A stretch of DNA of 64,000 nucleotides from Ignelater luminosus. Its lineage: Eukaryota > Arthropoda > Insecta > Coleoptera > Elateridae. Location: positions 8,851 to 72,850 of the forward strand of contig VTPC01004508.1 in assembly GCA_011009095.1 (NCBI GenBank). Direction: 5' to 3'. The translations under genes were made by a program, and so were the position numbers. This document shows positions 10,911 through 23,589 of this stretch, piece after piece. The notes under the pieces were generated by a model. That model saw only the letters and a program-made list of their open reading frames with translations, did no database searches and was not told the DNA's origin. Position 1 is the stretch's first letter, and each line of letters opens with the position of its first letter.

Positions 10911-13900
10911 CAGTAATAATTAATAATATATTAGTAATTACATAATAATTTTTCCCAAATCACATTCCCTATTTATATTTAAACACCCCATTCATAGCAA
11001 TATTTATCTTCCTTTTTCCTCTTCTGACGAGGGTCCCTCGTCTGTTCTTTACTTTCAAAAAGTTTCTCATTCAGATCTACACCAGATTTTGAATCATGTA
11101 TCTTACGATATTATTTGTCACCTGAAATTTTCTTCTTGAGGCGTAAACCACAAAAGTTTCTGTCACCACGAGCGCCACATTGAGGTGCTGTCTATAGAGA
11201 CAACAAGCAATGTACCTATTCAGACACGATCAGACCAACAGGTCTTGTTCTTCTTGAATATATGTGTCTACATACCTAGTAAAATCAGTTTTTTGCCTTT
11301 TGTAATTAGAGGTTGCGGCGAAATGAACAAAATCCAATTCATTAGAAATTTTTCTTCGATGGCGAAAAGAGATAACAAAGTCACGTTTGCAAGTTTGTAA
11401 GTAGGAGACCATCATCATAAAGTTTTTCCATACAAAAGTTTCTTGATGAAAAACAAAAAATAATTGCCCATTACGGTAAAATCTGAAACATCGAAACAAC
11501 CAATAAGAACAGAAACTGATCACCACGAGATTTCAACATTGTCAGAAAGAAGCCTTCTAAAAAGGTTGGTAAAGGTGCAATTCGGTCCGGAACGAAACGT
11601 CCCATCAAGATGGGACTTTTTTGTCTCAAATCTTCGATTGTTTAGAGAATTAAGTTTCGATCGCCATCAAACAATCGTAGGTCTTTTGTAGAATGTCTCT
11701 TCTTCGGATTCTCTGGACTGTTAGCTTCAATAAAACTCCTATGATTAAATCCTAAAAACGGCTAACTTGATTGTTAAATTTGAGAAAACCTTGAAAGTTC
11801 TAAAGACAAGCTCGAAAAAAGTGGCCAGGAAGATTGAAAGTGTTTATTACTACCAGATCTATGATGGTCCACTGCTCAATTGTTTATTGGCAATTAATGG
11901 CAACTCAAATATCGAGGCATTTGTCCCGACCTATAGAATCTAAAAACCTGAATCACTATCATATAAAGTCTATCGTAAGAAATCCTTACTTTTTGAATCT
12001 CGAATCGTACACAATAATATGTATTTAACAATAATACGTAAAATCTGTTTTACAGTTTATTTAAAATTTCTATCTTAGAGCGTTGGATGCTCAAGCACTC
12101 CCCAAAGTCTTACTTAAAGCAGAAAGTAGTAACTGGGAAAAATTCTGCACCCCCAAAAGAGTTTCTGCTTACGGTTCTAAATAAACAAACGTAGCTAGTT
12201 TATGGGTTTTTAGCTATACAGTAGGCAATTAAATAACCATCAACTTATGAAATTCATTGTATGACGATCAAACAAAGCTGATGTAATGGCAATAGCAGGT
12301 ACACGCTTAATGCAAGCAAAACGCAAAAATACCTGAAAATTGCATGATCAAGGCTGTCTCTGCAATTATTTGAAAATGGGTACATATGGTTAATCAGATT
12401 GTAGATTCTAGACGTTAATTTTATTTGTACAGAACAGATTTTTGGCAAGTGATGGCAATGAAGATCTCTTACAAACACGACAAATACAAATGAAGACATG
12501 TTTAACAAGGTAATACCATACTCATAAGTTTTCATTAAATCTTTTAAGAGGCATTGTTAATTTATTGTTTATAATAGGGCAATAACCTTACTAAAACCTA
12601 ATACATAGCATATAATATGTTCATAGAAATCTCTTGGACTGAAATGCACCAAATTTCAAAGCGCCTTAGTATTAGCTGAGATTGCTTTGTGTCTCTTGGG
12701 CAAGAATGTTAATTTTTGCAGTTAAAAGCAATATCGATAAGAATAAGGTACACATAATCTAAAATCTACAAGCGCGTTCTGGTCGGCCTGGAACATTTTG
12801 ACCTGAAACCTGAGGTGTGTGGCAATTTTTAATACATAAAATCAAGAATATTTGTAAACTATTAATTTACTATGATGAAATTTATCTAGTACCTAAAGAA
12901 CAAAAATTGATACTAAAGAACAGTAGTAATTATTTAATTTTTATTACTACCTTTTATTAGAATTCATATAAAAATACAGCAATAGTTATAATAAAAACCA
13001 AACAAAAACTTTTAATATACTAATTGATTGACACCTAAAGAGTATCTTTGAAATTTTTCTCAATGAGTAACTTCTAAAGTATGTTTGGTGTTCTTTAAAC
13101 ACTACGTTTCAGAACTACAAACCACCTTTTTTATTGGCAAATACCGCGTGCAGTACGTATTATGAATGAAAAGCAACATGACTTGATATTTTGTCGACAG
13201 GAAATACCTTTCGTGTGTTCATTGAAAGCGCAACTGACATAAACACATCAAATTAACATTTATATTTCTTAAAACAATGCAGTGATCTAAAAGCCTGCTG
13301 CTGTAAATGGGTCTAACATTTTTATACTAAAACAAAAAGCGAAATCCTACACAAAAACTAGTAATCAATTTGTCTGTAGAAAACAAATTGCAGGTATACC
13401 TGCTGAATATTTATCTTTATTCTGACTAGTTTTACGAAAAAGCAAATAACTTACACTTCTATAGCCATACCTGGAAATCTCAAAACACATTTAATGCTAA
13501 TTATCATCAGGAAAAAATATAAAACAAATGATCACTTCTTAATTTATTTAAAGAATATCTTTTCTCTTACTAAAGGATATGTTGATAAATACCAAACAAA
13601 TACAACAGGAACATTAAACAAGTCATTACGAAAATCTATTCAAAAGAATTATTATACAGGATGTTGCAAAAACAACACTGACAAACCTATAAGTTAGATA
13701 TTTTACGACCGAACCTTCTCTTTTACAGGTTTTTGGTTAATTTCGCTTTGTTTGGAAATTTTTTGACATTTAGAGTAAAACAGCAAAAATATAAAGATTC
13801 TCCAAATTTAGTCCATACATACAGTTGTTACTTCTAGATATAACAAAATCTCTTATTTATAAAAATTGCACAAAAACAATTTTGGTCTGTTTTGAAATTA

Positions 13901-14600
13901 TTTCCCATTATAGGAGTGTTCGAGAATTACGATATATAGCAGTCCATATCAAGATATTTTGCATTTTCTCCCGAAATTCGGATGGATGAGGTACATGGTG
14001 TCAAGGTATCTTTTAAATGTTCTTATTAAAAGTTTCACTATTAGCTAGTTTTGCAACATAGTATCTATTATTCTAAAAATCAAAAAAGTCAATATCTTCA
14101 TCAGAGGCAGAGTTCTATTTACAGTTCTACGTATTGATGTCTCGCTAATGTCAGCAAGGTATATCAATATTTCCTCATTTGGTTATATGGGTATTAAGAT
14201 CATCAGACCTAAATAAACATAGCGATATCTAACAAATTGTTATGATGACACCATTACGTCGCTTAGATTCAACAGATATATCGAAAGCAACTCTCTATCA
14301 GCCAGAGCCCAACACAATGTTTGAAACTTAGATGATCATGGTCCTTCGCAATTTATGGGCTACTAGGCAGCTACAATGTCGGCGAAAATAAGACAAAGTT
14401 AAATAAGCAAGAAAAATTTGACATATTAAAATACAAACTCTTGTTTATGGTTACGAGATGTATATCATTATACAGATTTTCATAGCTCACCATTCTGTAA
14501 TGGGCGGACATCCTTGAAGGAATATGAAATATATGTTAGCATCTGGGAAGTGGAGTAAACTGAGGAAAAAGGCACTAGGTGAAATCTTTCCGCCAGTGTC
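10911..14600. other. Intergenic DNA, no gene seen
   Basis: AT-rich spacer. Short frames such as 11230-11526 (minus), 12254-12535 (minus) and 13494-13697 (plus) show no domain and no splice context. Around 11540-11700 the minus strand gives KKSHLDGTFRSGPNCTF, slightly like a DGTF motif of MULE-type transposases, but there is not enough to call it. No terminal repeats were found. Confidence 0.5.
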
Positions 14601-14608
14601 ATTAAAAT

Positions 14609-15893
14609 TAGGATTGGGCCGATATTGATACATACATAAATAAGGTAATCTGGAATTATTTGAAATTTAGATACTTTCTGTTATTGTTGTTAATTGATGC
14701 GTCCAGAATCTGAGATGGATTTCGTCGTTTGCGCTCGGTCTTGCTCGCTTGATTTATATAGTCAATCCTTGTCTCATCAAGCAAAGCGGTAGTTGCTCGT
14801 GATGTTTAGTGCCTAGTAGGGTTACGTTCAGAATTTACACACCAATGGTGTCTCGCCGAAACCACGTCCGGTGTGTTGAACTTTTCTGAACACGTTTCAT
14901 GTATAAACCCCAAGATGGCTGTCAAGATTGCGAATACGTCAATATGCGTGATCAAAAGCCTCATGCAGACCAATTTCGACATACCCCCTTTCTTTACACA
15001 CCAAGCACACCCGTAAGGAATGTGGTTTTAAACAATTTAAACCGTCCTGGTCAAAAAAACTAGAATTTGACCAGGTGGCCAAAACTGAATTTTTTTAAAT
15101 TAATCACAAATCTTTAATCTTTAAATTGCATGCCTGTTCTACGTACACGAATGACATTACATAGTCTTAACTGAGACTGCTTTATTAAGTGGCAAGGAAG
15201 ACGCTTTTGGTTAGGGAGCTGAGTGTATATGCACACACGTAGAATGCTAGAGTAACACATGAGTGTTAGAAACTTCGATGTGGTAGCATTTCATATTACT
15301 TAGTTAGAACCCACAATATAAATATTTACCTACTTTTTACTTTTATAAAAAAGCTTGAAAAATTATATAGACATTAAAACGAGATCCCAGTCAATTTTGG
15401 CCATTTTACCCGGTTTAAATCATTTCTGGACGGTTTAAGCCAGTTTTGACCACTGACCTGGTCAGAACTAAAAAAAGTGATTTTTTCCCAACCTCACTCG
15501 GACGTGCACACTCACACCGGATGTGTAATTTCTAATGCATTGCAGTTTGTATGTGCGATATACTGACTGATTAAGGTTGTCTTTTATATTACCATTTTAT
15601 TTTATCGGCGTAGGTCTGAATGGTGAGAATGTCCGACACAGGCACATTTCAACAAAAGTATGAAAAAGGAATCTGTAGCTATTTATAATTATTATGGCAA
15701 GACTTATTCTCATAGTGGTCAAAATAAATGGTCGTTTAATTTTTCAAATTTGTCAAAACATCTTAAAATTTATTAGAAAGTTTTCTAGTTCCTACTTTGA
15801 AAAGTACTTTCTTTATTTGAATTTCAGATACAACCAGAGAAATATTGGAACTATCGGTATCGGTTTCTGACATATGGTATCGGCCCAACCCTA
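14609..15893. mobile_element. Non-autonomous hAT-like element with 8-bp target duplication
   Basis: The ends are inverted copies: the left begins TAGGATTGGGCCGATA and the right, read on the other strand, begins TAGGGTTGGGCCGATA (15 of 16 bases). They are flanked by ATTAAAAT (14601-14608) and ATCAAAAT (15894-15901), an 8-bp near-perfect direct repeat. An 8-bp duplication with TAGGGTTGGGCC-type ends is typical of hAT transposons. The 1285-bp interior has no transposase frame, so it would depend on a partner elsewhere. It does contain an internal inverted structure (15034-15480). The single mismatches in ends and duplication suggest an old insertion. Confidence 0.82.
15034..15480. repeat. Imperfect inverted repeat inside the hAT-like element
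   Basis: The left arm (about 15034-15095) holds TTTAAACCGTCCTGGTC, TTTGACCAGGTGG and GGCCAAAACTGA. The right arm (about 15392-15480) holds the reverse complements in scrambled spacing: TCAATTTTGGCC, GACGGTTTAA and GACCTGGTCAG. A further pair, ACGTCCGGTGTGT near 14867 and ACACCGGATGTG near 15514, extends the symmetry. It could be a nested palindromic element or a subterminal repeat array of the host transposon. Confidence 0.5.
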
Positions 15894-16199
15894 ATCAAAA
15901 TTTACTTTTCTAGCTCCAGACGTACAAGGTTTGGGCAATAAATTGGCAAAAAGTGCACTTTATTCCATTGTTGACAACACTGAAAGTAGCAACATATTTT
16001 TTTGTGTTCTGCAAATGGCGTCAGGTTGCCACTTATTTATCTTATTGCACAAAGTCTTTACTGAGTATACTTCAGAGGTATCCGTTGAAAAGGAAATCTT
16101 TTACTGAAACACAGAATTTCTAGTTTTTCCTTTTTTTTGTAAGATTTATGAAATGTTAGATTGCATTCATGAAGACTCCTCCGGCAATGAAAGCATTCA

Positions 16200-16375
16200 A
16201 AGGGTTCCAGAACTTAATTTTCTGATCGACTTACAACAACGAGAATGATTACCGATCAACTTGGGATTAGCACAGGCAGAGTACAATCGATTTTAAAGGG
16301 AAGATTTGCAGATAGGAAAACTATGGACTAAACTTGTTTCCAAAGTTCTGACCGATGAGCAGAAATTGCATAATC
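16200..16375 (+). pseudogene. Mariner-type transposase fragment (helix-turn-helix part)
   Basis: One frame reads MITDQLGISTGRVQSILKG and, after a stop, a shifted frame gives KLVSKVLTDEQKLHNQ. This matches the DNA-binding part of mariner (SETMAR-like) transposases, where LGIS.G.V..IL is followed by VPK.LT.EQK. The DDE catalytic part is absent. It is a short broken remnant directly after the hAT-like element. Confidence 0.55.
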
Positions 16376-16504
16376 AATGATAATGACCTACTTGCAAGCG
16401 GCGTTCTTTTTGAGTTTATCTAGAAATTTAACGTTAATTCGTTGTCCTACTACGATGTCTCTTTTCTGTTTTGTTTTTTGCTCCACTAGGCACACATTTA
16501 GAGG

Positions 16505-16776
16505 ATTCCAGCTTTTGTATTACCCATCACTTTGAGAACAGGTCAAGCTGTTTGTGAAACTCACGAATGCACTTGTGGCCAAACATTGTTTATGGTTACC
16601 GTGGCTTGAACTGCTATAAAAGTGCTGAAAGGTTTTCTTGCCACAGGTTGCTTAATGACATAATCAATCATGCTTTATTTGCTGCAGATATCCTACCTAT
16701 AGTTGAACCGATTGGAGTTTACCGTAGCGATGCCGAGCAATCAGATGGTATGTCTCTCAGTCAACAGAAGTCTTGA
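16505..16776 (+). pseudogene. Fragment of a retroelement-associated C-terminal Cys/His domain
   Basis: The frames read LPITLRTGQAVCETHECTCG, then YGYRGLNCYKSAERFSCHR, LLNDIINHALFAADI, VEPIGVYRSDAEQSDGM. This order (CxxHxCxCG, GLsC..SagR..RH..LNDii.raL.sa, EP.G..R.Dg..pDGm) is one I recall from the C-terminal end of uncharacterised metazoan proteins that occur with reverse transcriptases. At least one frameshift separates the Cys segment from the rest, and the sequence stops right after the DGM motif, where the conserved part normally continues. The recalled family has no firm function; the PDG motif could belong to a nuclease fold, which is a guess. Confidence 0.42.
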
Positions 16777-16799
16777 GAAACAATTCTTTGAAATGCCAC

Positions 16800-19700
16800 G
16801 TAGGCGGCTACCTTGGTTGCTTTTCATCTCTCCGAAACTTTAAAGAAATCTAGAGAAGCTGTACGTATAGGATAAGATAGCAAAAACTCTAAATATTTTG
16901 AGTTTTTTCATCGGTTTATTTTTGTACAATTTTTTCTTGAGACTTTTGGTCCCTGGAGCACGAATGCCAAACATCTTGTAAAAGAATTAGGAGCTAAAAT
17001 CAAAAGCATTAAGAAAGATTTGAAGTCCGGAAGTTTTATAAACCAAAGAATCAGTTTGGCGATTCAGAGAGGCATTTCAGTGTCATTCTGGAAACATTAC
17101 CGAAAGAAGAAAGGCTACATGAAATGTTTTATTTATAGCTAGTACTAATTGTGATTTTAGTTTTGGTTTTTTAGAGTTAAACAAATACATATATTTTCGG
17201 ACTTTGACAATCAGTAGTCCATATAAGCCCGTCAACAGAAGACGATTTTAATCTTTCATATCCTTTTAATTTCAGTACAGGTAACAAAATTGTTTATTTA
17301 TAAACCAGTTGTATCTGTCATGATAAAAACAATACCCCAAAATTTCACAGTTGTCAAACTTTCTGTTAAAACAATGTTTAAATCTAAAAATAAATCACGT
17401 AAATAAACTAACCTTGATTCAAAAGGAGGTGTGTAATAAAATTATGGCGCGCATTACCTGTAAAGTCACGTTTAAATGCCAACACCTAACAATGAAATCA
17501 GTCTTTGAATCATCAATTCATACTTTACTGTAGTTTTTAAATACATTTTAGGTCACCTTTGTGCCAGTAGGTTAGTTCCTACTATTTTTCTCCTTAACTT
17601 ATGTTAAAGTCATGCACCTTTATGTTATGAATAATTTATGTCTAAAATCAAAATATTTCTCATTACTTCGAAAACTCTTATAATGAAATTTATGAGTCAA
17701 ATTCTAAAATAGAATTTTTTCATTTCCAATTAAAACATCGAATACCAGTCTAAATTGATGATTTGCATGTCGCAGTCAAATATTAAACCCCTCTGAAAAC
17801 CTGGTGAAGCATGACACCCTATTTTCATTAAATATGATCGTGAAATAAGGGTTAGAATTTATATAATTTATAAAAACCATGCTGCACTGCTGTTGATTTT
17901 AGTTACAAGCAGGTAGATGTAAAAAAATGGGTATAAATTCGCCATCATAAACTGACTGACTTTCCCTTTGTTAGAGAGGGTTTTATTACAGAATGGGGTC
18001 GGTAGGTTTAGTTGTAAATACCTAGGGAAATTCGAAATTTGTTTGCTCTTTGCAAAGTTCGTGTCGTACAAGCACCTGTTTTGGTTTTAACTGTCAGAAT
18101 TGTTACGGTTATTTTTGGAACAATCACCTGCACGGTTTGTGTTTGCGTTAATTTGCACAATGACGGTTTGGGTTTGCCAATACATTATTTTTATTATTTG
18201 AGAAAAATTAATATTGTTTTGTTTTGAAAAACCACAAAATTAAATCGAATCTATAAGTAGAATTTTGAAGTGGTATTTCCACCTGACGTGGGATAATGCA
18301 AAGAGAACTGCAATAATACCTACAGCAGGTACTTATTACGACAATTTATTATGAATGCATCCAAAAGAAAGCAAACTAAAATAAAACCAAATAATAAACA
18401 GGTAAAAAGAACAAACAACTTCCTTCAACTCCTTTAAATAATAATTCACGCAAAACAAGAACATCGACGTGAGTCTAGACTGGTTCAACCATAATTAATC
18501 ACGATTATTATTCAACTAATCTACATTTTATCAGACTTGAAGAACATGTGCTGCCGTTTATTATATTCATGTTACAAATACGAATGCGGTGTGAATTCCT
18601 CCTCTTCTAATAATACTGCAGTGACACAGAAATAGTGAGGTTCAGAATGGATTGGTTTCCATGCGTTTCATTAAACAATTTCATTTCATTTCATTTATCA
18701 AAGACTCCTAATCTAATTCCACACAGTTACTACCTTTTGTGTGCTTTTGATTTAATTTGTAACAGCATAGCTTCACTAAATTGAATTCTTGTTGCAATCC
18801 GGATTTATGCGGCACTGAATCACAGGGAAAAATTTCAACGTTTACTATTTCTTTGATTTATACCGTCATAAAATCTACAAACCAAAGAAATTTGCTACAT
18901 CAGTTTCAACAAAATATAAAAATGTTTGACTTTTAAGTTAATAAACCAGTTCTATATTTCTCTTTGATTCTTTTTATTTATTGTTAATATAAAAACATTA
19001 AAATAACAATATCAAGAAGTAAATTGTAAAAACGATTCGCACGTTGTTATTTTATAATCCCTTTAAGTTCTCGATTCTTATGTTAATACGAACAAGTTTA
19101 GCCCGGTTTTTAAGGGTGGCTTTGCTTGGGAACTGCAATACGTTGAACGTGATGTGTATTAAAAGTCAGGGATAAAGATAACTTCTAAGACTAACCAAAA
19201 GACACGTTTCCGAATTTCATAGTTTTTGTGAGGGTGCTATAAAAATAAATTTCTGTATATTCTCTCTTAGTTGCAGGTGTTACAAAGGTAGGTAAAGGTG
19301 GTTGCTGAAAATTCCTCGCCTCTATTACAGTAACTGAAGCCATAATTGAATTTATGGACTAATATAACACAGCAACTTTTATGACTAAATTAATCAAGTA
19401 GTCATTTAAAATTAATTTTCTTTTAATCAAAATTAATCCTGGTGTGCATAAGAGACATTTATAAATTATAATGGTTGAGTCTAATAAATGCATTTCATAT
19501 ACAGTTAAAAAGACGACTTCACTGGACAACAGCGATATACTCAAGTCATAAACAATGTTGCTTCTGTACGTGCTTGCGCATAAAGAACCCGTATTTATCT
19601 AACCCTCAGGGTCATTTACTTTGATACCTTTATTATCCAACGATTTACACCATAAAAGAATTAATATTTATTAATGCCTAACATCCAAGTTGCCTGCATA

Positions 19701-20399
19701 ATTAGTTATGATAGCTGACAGGGAACTATAATGACATAAAGTATAAATTACAAGAATAAATAATACAAGAATAAATAAATAAAAAAGCACAGCACGCTAC
19801 GGTGACTTTTTTGCTACCGTTAACTACATATATAGAATGTTTATCGATTTGTATGTAGCATTTATAGTTTTAAATTAATACAAGAATCAAGAGTAAACAA
19901 AGATTCTAAAATTTCACTTTTTATTGATTTATTGATGCAAACCAGTTAGAAATCTCAAAACTTCTATAACCAATTGCGACCCGACAATTACCAAAACAAT
20001 TTATTTTCAACAAAGCGATGATCTATTGCACTGCATACTTTTAAAATCAAGCAACTTGTCGATATAATTAAACTAGGAACAAGCATACCTTATTTCTTCG
20101 AGAAATCATAAAAACAAAAGTTGCCTATAATGAGCACGTAATGACGTACACTCAACTCATAAAGTAATGTCGCAAAATGATTTACATTCTGGCATTTAAT
20201 TTCTAAATTAAAGACAATCTTTGCAACCCATAAATACTAACTTATTAAATTAATCTTGGTTAATCGATTACTATCTGTGAAATACAGAATTTGCCATTAA
20301 ATGAGAAGCTAAACGGTAAAATGTAAAAAATTTGATACGATGAGTCTCTGACCGTGGTTACGTTGATGGAATTGGTACGCGAAAGTAGTGGTGATTAAA
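16800..20399. other. AT-rich spacer, no gene seen
   Basis: No frame with a recognised domain. Short frames at 17351-17533, 17868-18071, 18039-18227 and 19359-19544 look like chance openings. A small TTTCA repeat occurs near 18685-18700 and an AATAA-rich run near 19755-19800. Near 17040-17110 a plus frame reads INQRISLAIQRGISVSFW, unassigned. Confidence 0.5.
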
Positions 20400-22345
20400 C
20401 AATGCGGTCACTACAAAACATCAGAAGAACGATGAGAAAAAATAGAAACTGGTCTTGCCAGTGGGCGTGCTAGAGTCTTTGCAGAGGATGATCCGTTTGG
20501 CATAAAGCATCGAAGCCGTCCACGTCTTTCAATTCCGGAGTGAGGTCGGTGGAATTGCCAAGGTACATAACAAGAAGAAATTTGAACAATACCACACTGT
20601 GCACTGGGGGGATTCGAGCTGGACATCTATCTGTGGCATCCCGGCCAGTTTGCGAATACTTCCCCCGACAGATGGAAACGACTCAAGCGGAACGCCCCCT
20701 ACAGATCCGTCTCTCTTTTCAAGGAAGGCGTTGCTTTTACTAGGGTTTGAAAGCAGCAAGGTGGGGCGCTAAATAGGCATCTGTTCATCTCTGCACCCCA
20801 ATGGAGGCTATAGGTGAATCTGATCCTCAGATACGTGACCGATAGAAAAAGACGGAAGCGACTACCTCAACGATCCGGCCGATTTGTTTCTTAAAATCTA
20901 AGGCTTGTAATTTTGTCAGGGGGTGTAAATAGCATAGTTTTGATTTTAATTCCCTGCAGCTGGAACCGGCCTTCTCGCTGAGCGAATGCACGTCACTGTA
21001 ACCCAGAGGGCGGGGTGATATCATCTACAAACTTTGGGGCATAGTGGAAGGCAGAGACAGAAGACGGTAGGTCTGGGGATGCCGTAATAGTAAAATATAA
21101 AGAAGACTGAGGATAGTATAGATCCCTTGCCTCCAACCTAGCACGCGATATTGGCGATGAAATAGAAAACTGTTAATGAGTCTGAAGAAGGCAGCTGGAA
21201 CTTAAGATTTTATGCATGAGCTTACAAAGAAACTTCACATGCCAGACCTTGTCTTATGTGAAGACAGATGCTTTGAAAGCTTTGGTTATGTTAGTATGTA
21301 ATTGGAACAGCAGACCTGTCTTGTAGGAATTCAAATTAATTCGGTAGGATATTTTCTAAAAATTCTCTCGGGGTATCGGCTAAGATTTTGAGTTTGAGTT
21401 GAGAAGCGTTATGGATGCGAGCTCCGAAAGCTATTTTGTGATTTAAGAATCATGACAACTGTTGCTGAATTGCATGCTGAAAGAAAGCAAGCACACTGCA
21501 GGCATCAGTTAAGGATGTTAGTTAAAAGCTCAATGGCTTCCTCCTTCGGCCGGTTTTTTCCGTCTGGATCAGCTAAAAAAAAATCCAGAAGTAGCGGTTC
21601 ATAGGGCTTTTGTGGAAGAACTACTGTAAGGAATGATATGATGTGGTTGCTTTGGATCAACCGATTTACGCGATGGGTTTCTGGAAACTTGGTGCACTTT
21701 TTCAAGAAGATCAGTAAAGATTTAGGCTTGCATTTTGACACATATGATTACTTGATCATTCTGGTGGAGGTCGGTTGGATTTTCTTTGGCCTGTCATAAC
21801 TTTGAGCTAGTTTCAGAATCAGTCATCCAGGTTAGAGAACATAGCCACCCAATGCGCCTTTCAGAACCTGATCCTATGCAGGCGGACTAGCGCATTAAGT
21901 CTTGGTCTTCACCAAAAGATCCCAAGTCTGAACAAATAATCTGTCGTCGACCGCCTTCTGGATAATGCGAGTGAAGTCGATTTCCCCTATGGTGGAGAGA
22001 AACGGATTTATTGGAATGTGGGAGGTGACGTTCTGTTCTGGTCTCGGACGGTTCTGGTAGTAAAGCCTGGAGCAGGTAGGATTATTAAGGTAAAAGTGAC
22101 CGAAAGTGGTCACTGGTAATGAATATGCCTATAAAGCGGTCTACTACTATGTGGTCAACGATTGGTTACTAACATTGATTCGGTATTGGGGATCCTGTAG
22201 ATAGTAGGTAGTCGCAGGGAACATAGAAAACTTAGACGTCTTTAGTTAGTGATCGCATTACTAAAGCCCATATGCCGAGCATTGAAGTCGTTCAATCCCA
22301 AAACGTCATCGCTAGTTTCTGTTGGTTTTGCCAGTTGACAAAGTC
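20400..22345 (-). pseudogene. Decayed jockey-like LINE (endonuclease plus reverse transcriptase)
   Basis: A G+C-richer block read on the minus strand gives, in the right order, remnants of both jockey enzyme domains. The APE endonuclease motif DFNARH (normally GDFNAKH) is at 22272-22289, followed by RLPTIYRIPNTES, like the LPT..P segment. Then come the reverse transcriptase motif A DKVWH (normally FDxVWH) at 21239-21253, SSLYFTITASPDLP like the LYxIYTxDLP of motif B, and KFVDD (normally FADD) near 21018-21034. Many stops and frameshifts interrupt it. The C-terminal end fades near 20.4 kb. No target duplication or tail was identified. The copy is long dead. Confidence 0.72.
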
Positions 22346-22539
22346 CAAGCTGAGGTATCGTTTTTGAATCTCCGCTGGCTTTGAAGCACCCTCAGTAGCA
22401 TATTACACGTGAAGAGGATTAATGAAATTCATATACTAGTCTACTACTTCAATATTTGCAAAATACGACAAAATATGTACTTCGTAGTTTGGATTAATAA
22501 AACTATTAATCATTGAGAATAATCAGAATTTATTCACTG

Positions 22540-23410
22540 TTCCAGTATTTTGTAAAGCCACCGTTTACCTTAATTAATGCAACGACTCTTTTTGGTATTC
22601 TGGAAAATAACTTCTAACACTTTTCACTTTGTAGGTTGTTCCGTTATTGTTAGAAGGAAACTTTAAAAGTATTTTAACGTGATACTGAGTATCTTCTATT
22701 TTAAAAAGTGTTTATTTTTAATTAAGATTGGATGACTATGCTGGCCAGTCTAAATGTTCAATTTAGTTTTCATTATTTCATCTCAATCTAGCTGTCTTGT
22801 GACATGGCGCGTTGTCTTGTTAGAATTTGACATTTTTTGTGTTAATACCTCCAGAAATCTTAGTTTCCAGAACAGCAGAGAAGCTTTTACTCGAAAGACA
22901 TTACGTATCTCAAAAGACTACCTAGCGATACAAGATAGTGCAAATAAACGTACCTTAAAGTTAGAGTTGTCAACCACACTGCATTTGACCAAATTCTTCT
23001 TTTAAGTGTTGATGTCTACTAGCCCATTCCAAACGAGCTTTTTTACTTTTCTCCAACAGCCATGACTTCCTTCGGACCTTGAAGCTTTTGGAACCCACAT
23101 CAGCCTTTCCAATATTCCAGTAGAAAGTTTCTTTCAAAAACTCGCAAATTTACAAATGATTCTAGCGTTTCGTAGTCACTTTGTTTCTGTCTGTTTTGTT
23201 TTCTATTTACATGTGAACCGGTCTTCTTGAATCGTTTTCTAACATACTGTACTGCGCAATAAAGATATTTAACAGTTTTAGCAATTTCTGCTCTTGTTTT
23301 TCCTTGTGCATGTAGAAATGAATTTGCAAGCGTTGATGATCACTAACTTTGCTTACCCATTTTTCAGTAGAGACTGCAATAATTAAAATTATAACTATAA
23401 GCAACTAAAC
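22540..23410 (-). pseudogene. Tc1-like transposase pseudogene
   Basis: On the minus strand the start near 23365 reads MGKQKLV, followed by a broken DNA-binding region. Further on are KKARLEWASRHQHLKEEFGQ, typical of the catalytic domain's entry, and QDNAPCHKTAR (22787-22819), the second catalytic Asp motif. HLDWPA.SSNLN (near 22715-22756) corresponds to the WPAxSPDLNPIE block that carries the third acid. The end, RVVALIKVNGGFTKYW (22542-22593), fits the Tc1 C-terminus. The stretch between the last two is largely lost or scrambled. Stops occur throughout, so it is inactive. Confidence 0.75.
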
Positions 23411-23589
23411 ACAACACTAGCCTTTACGAGTAGTGACGTCAGACTAACATTTACTTCAAAACACACGAATTGTACAATTGCAATCTGGATTGGTTAGATA
23501 TTATTTTGAAGTTGACGGTAAACTGATAATAATAACAAGAGTATCCTAGAAATAGTTTTGGGTTAAAGGGGAAGTATAAGCTAATTCGT

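Noticed and set aside
11230-11700. Possible MULE transposase piece (HLDGTFRSGPNCTF)
   Set aside because: Only one short motif agrees, with no conserved catalytic block and no terminal repeats; too weak to list as an element.
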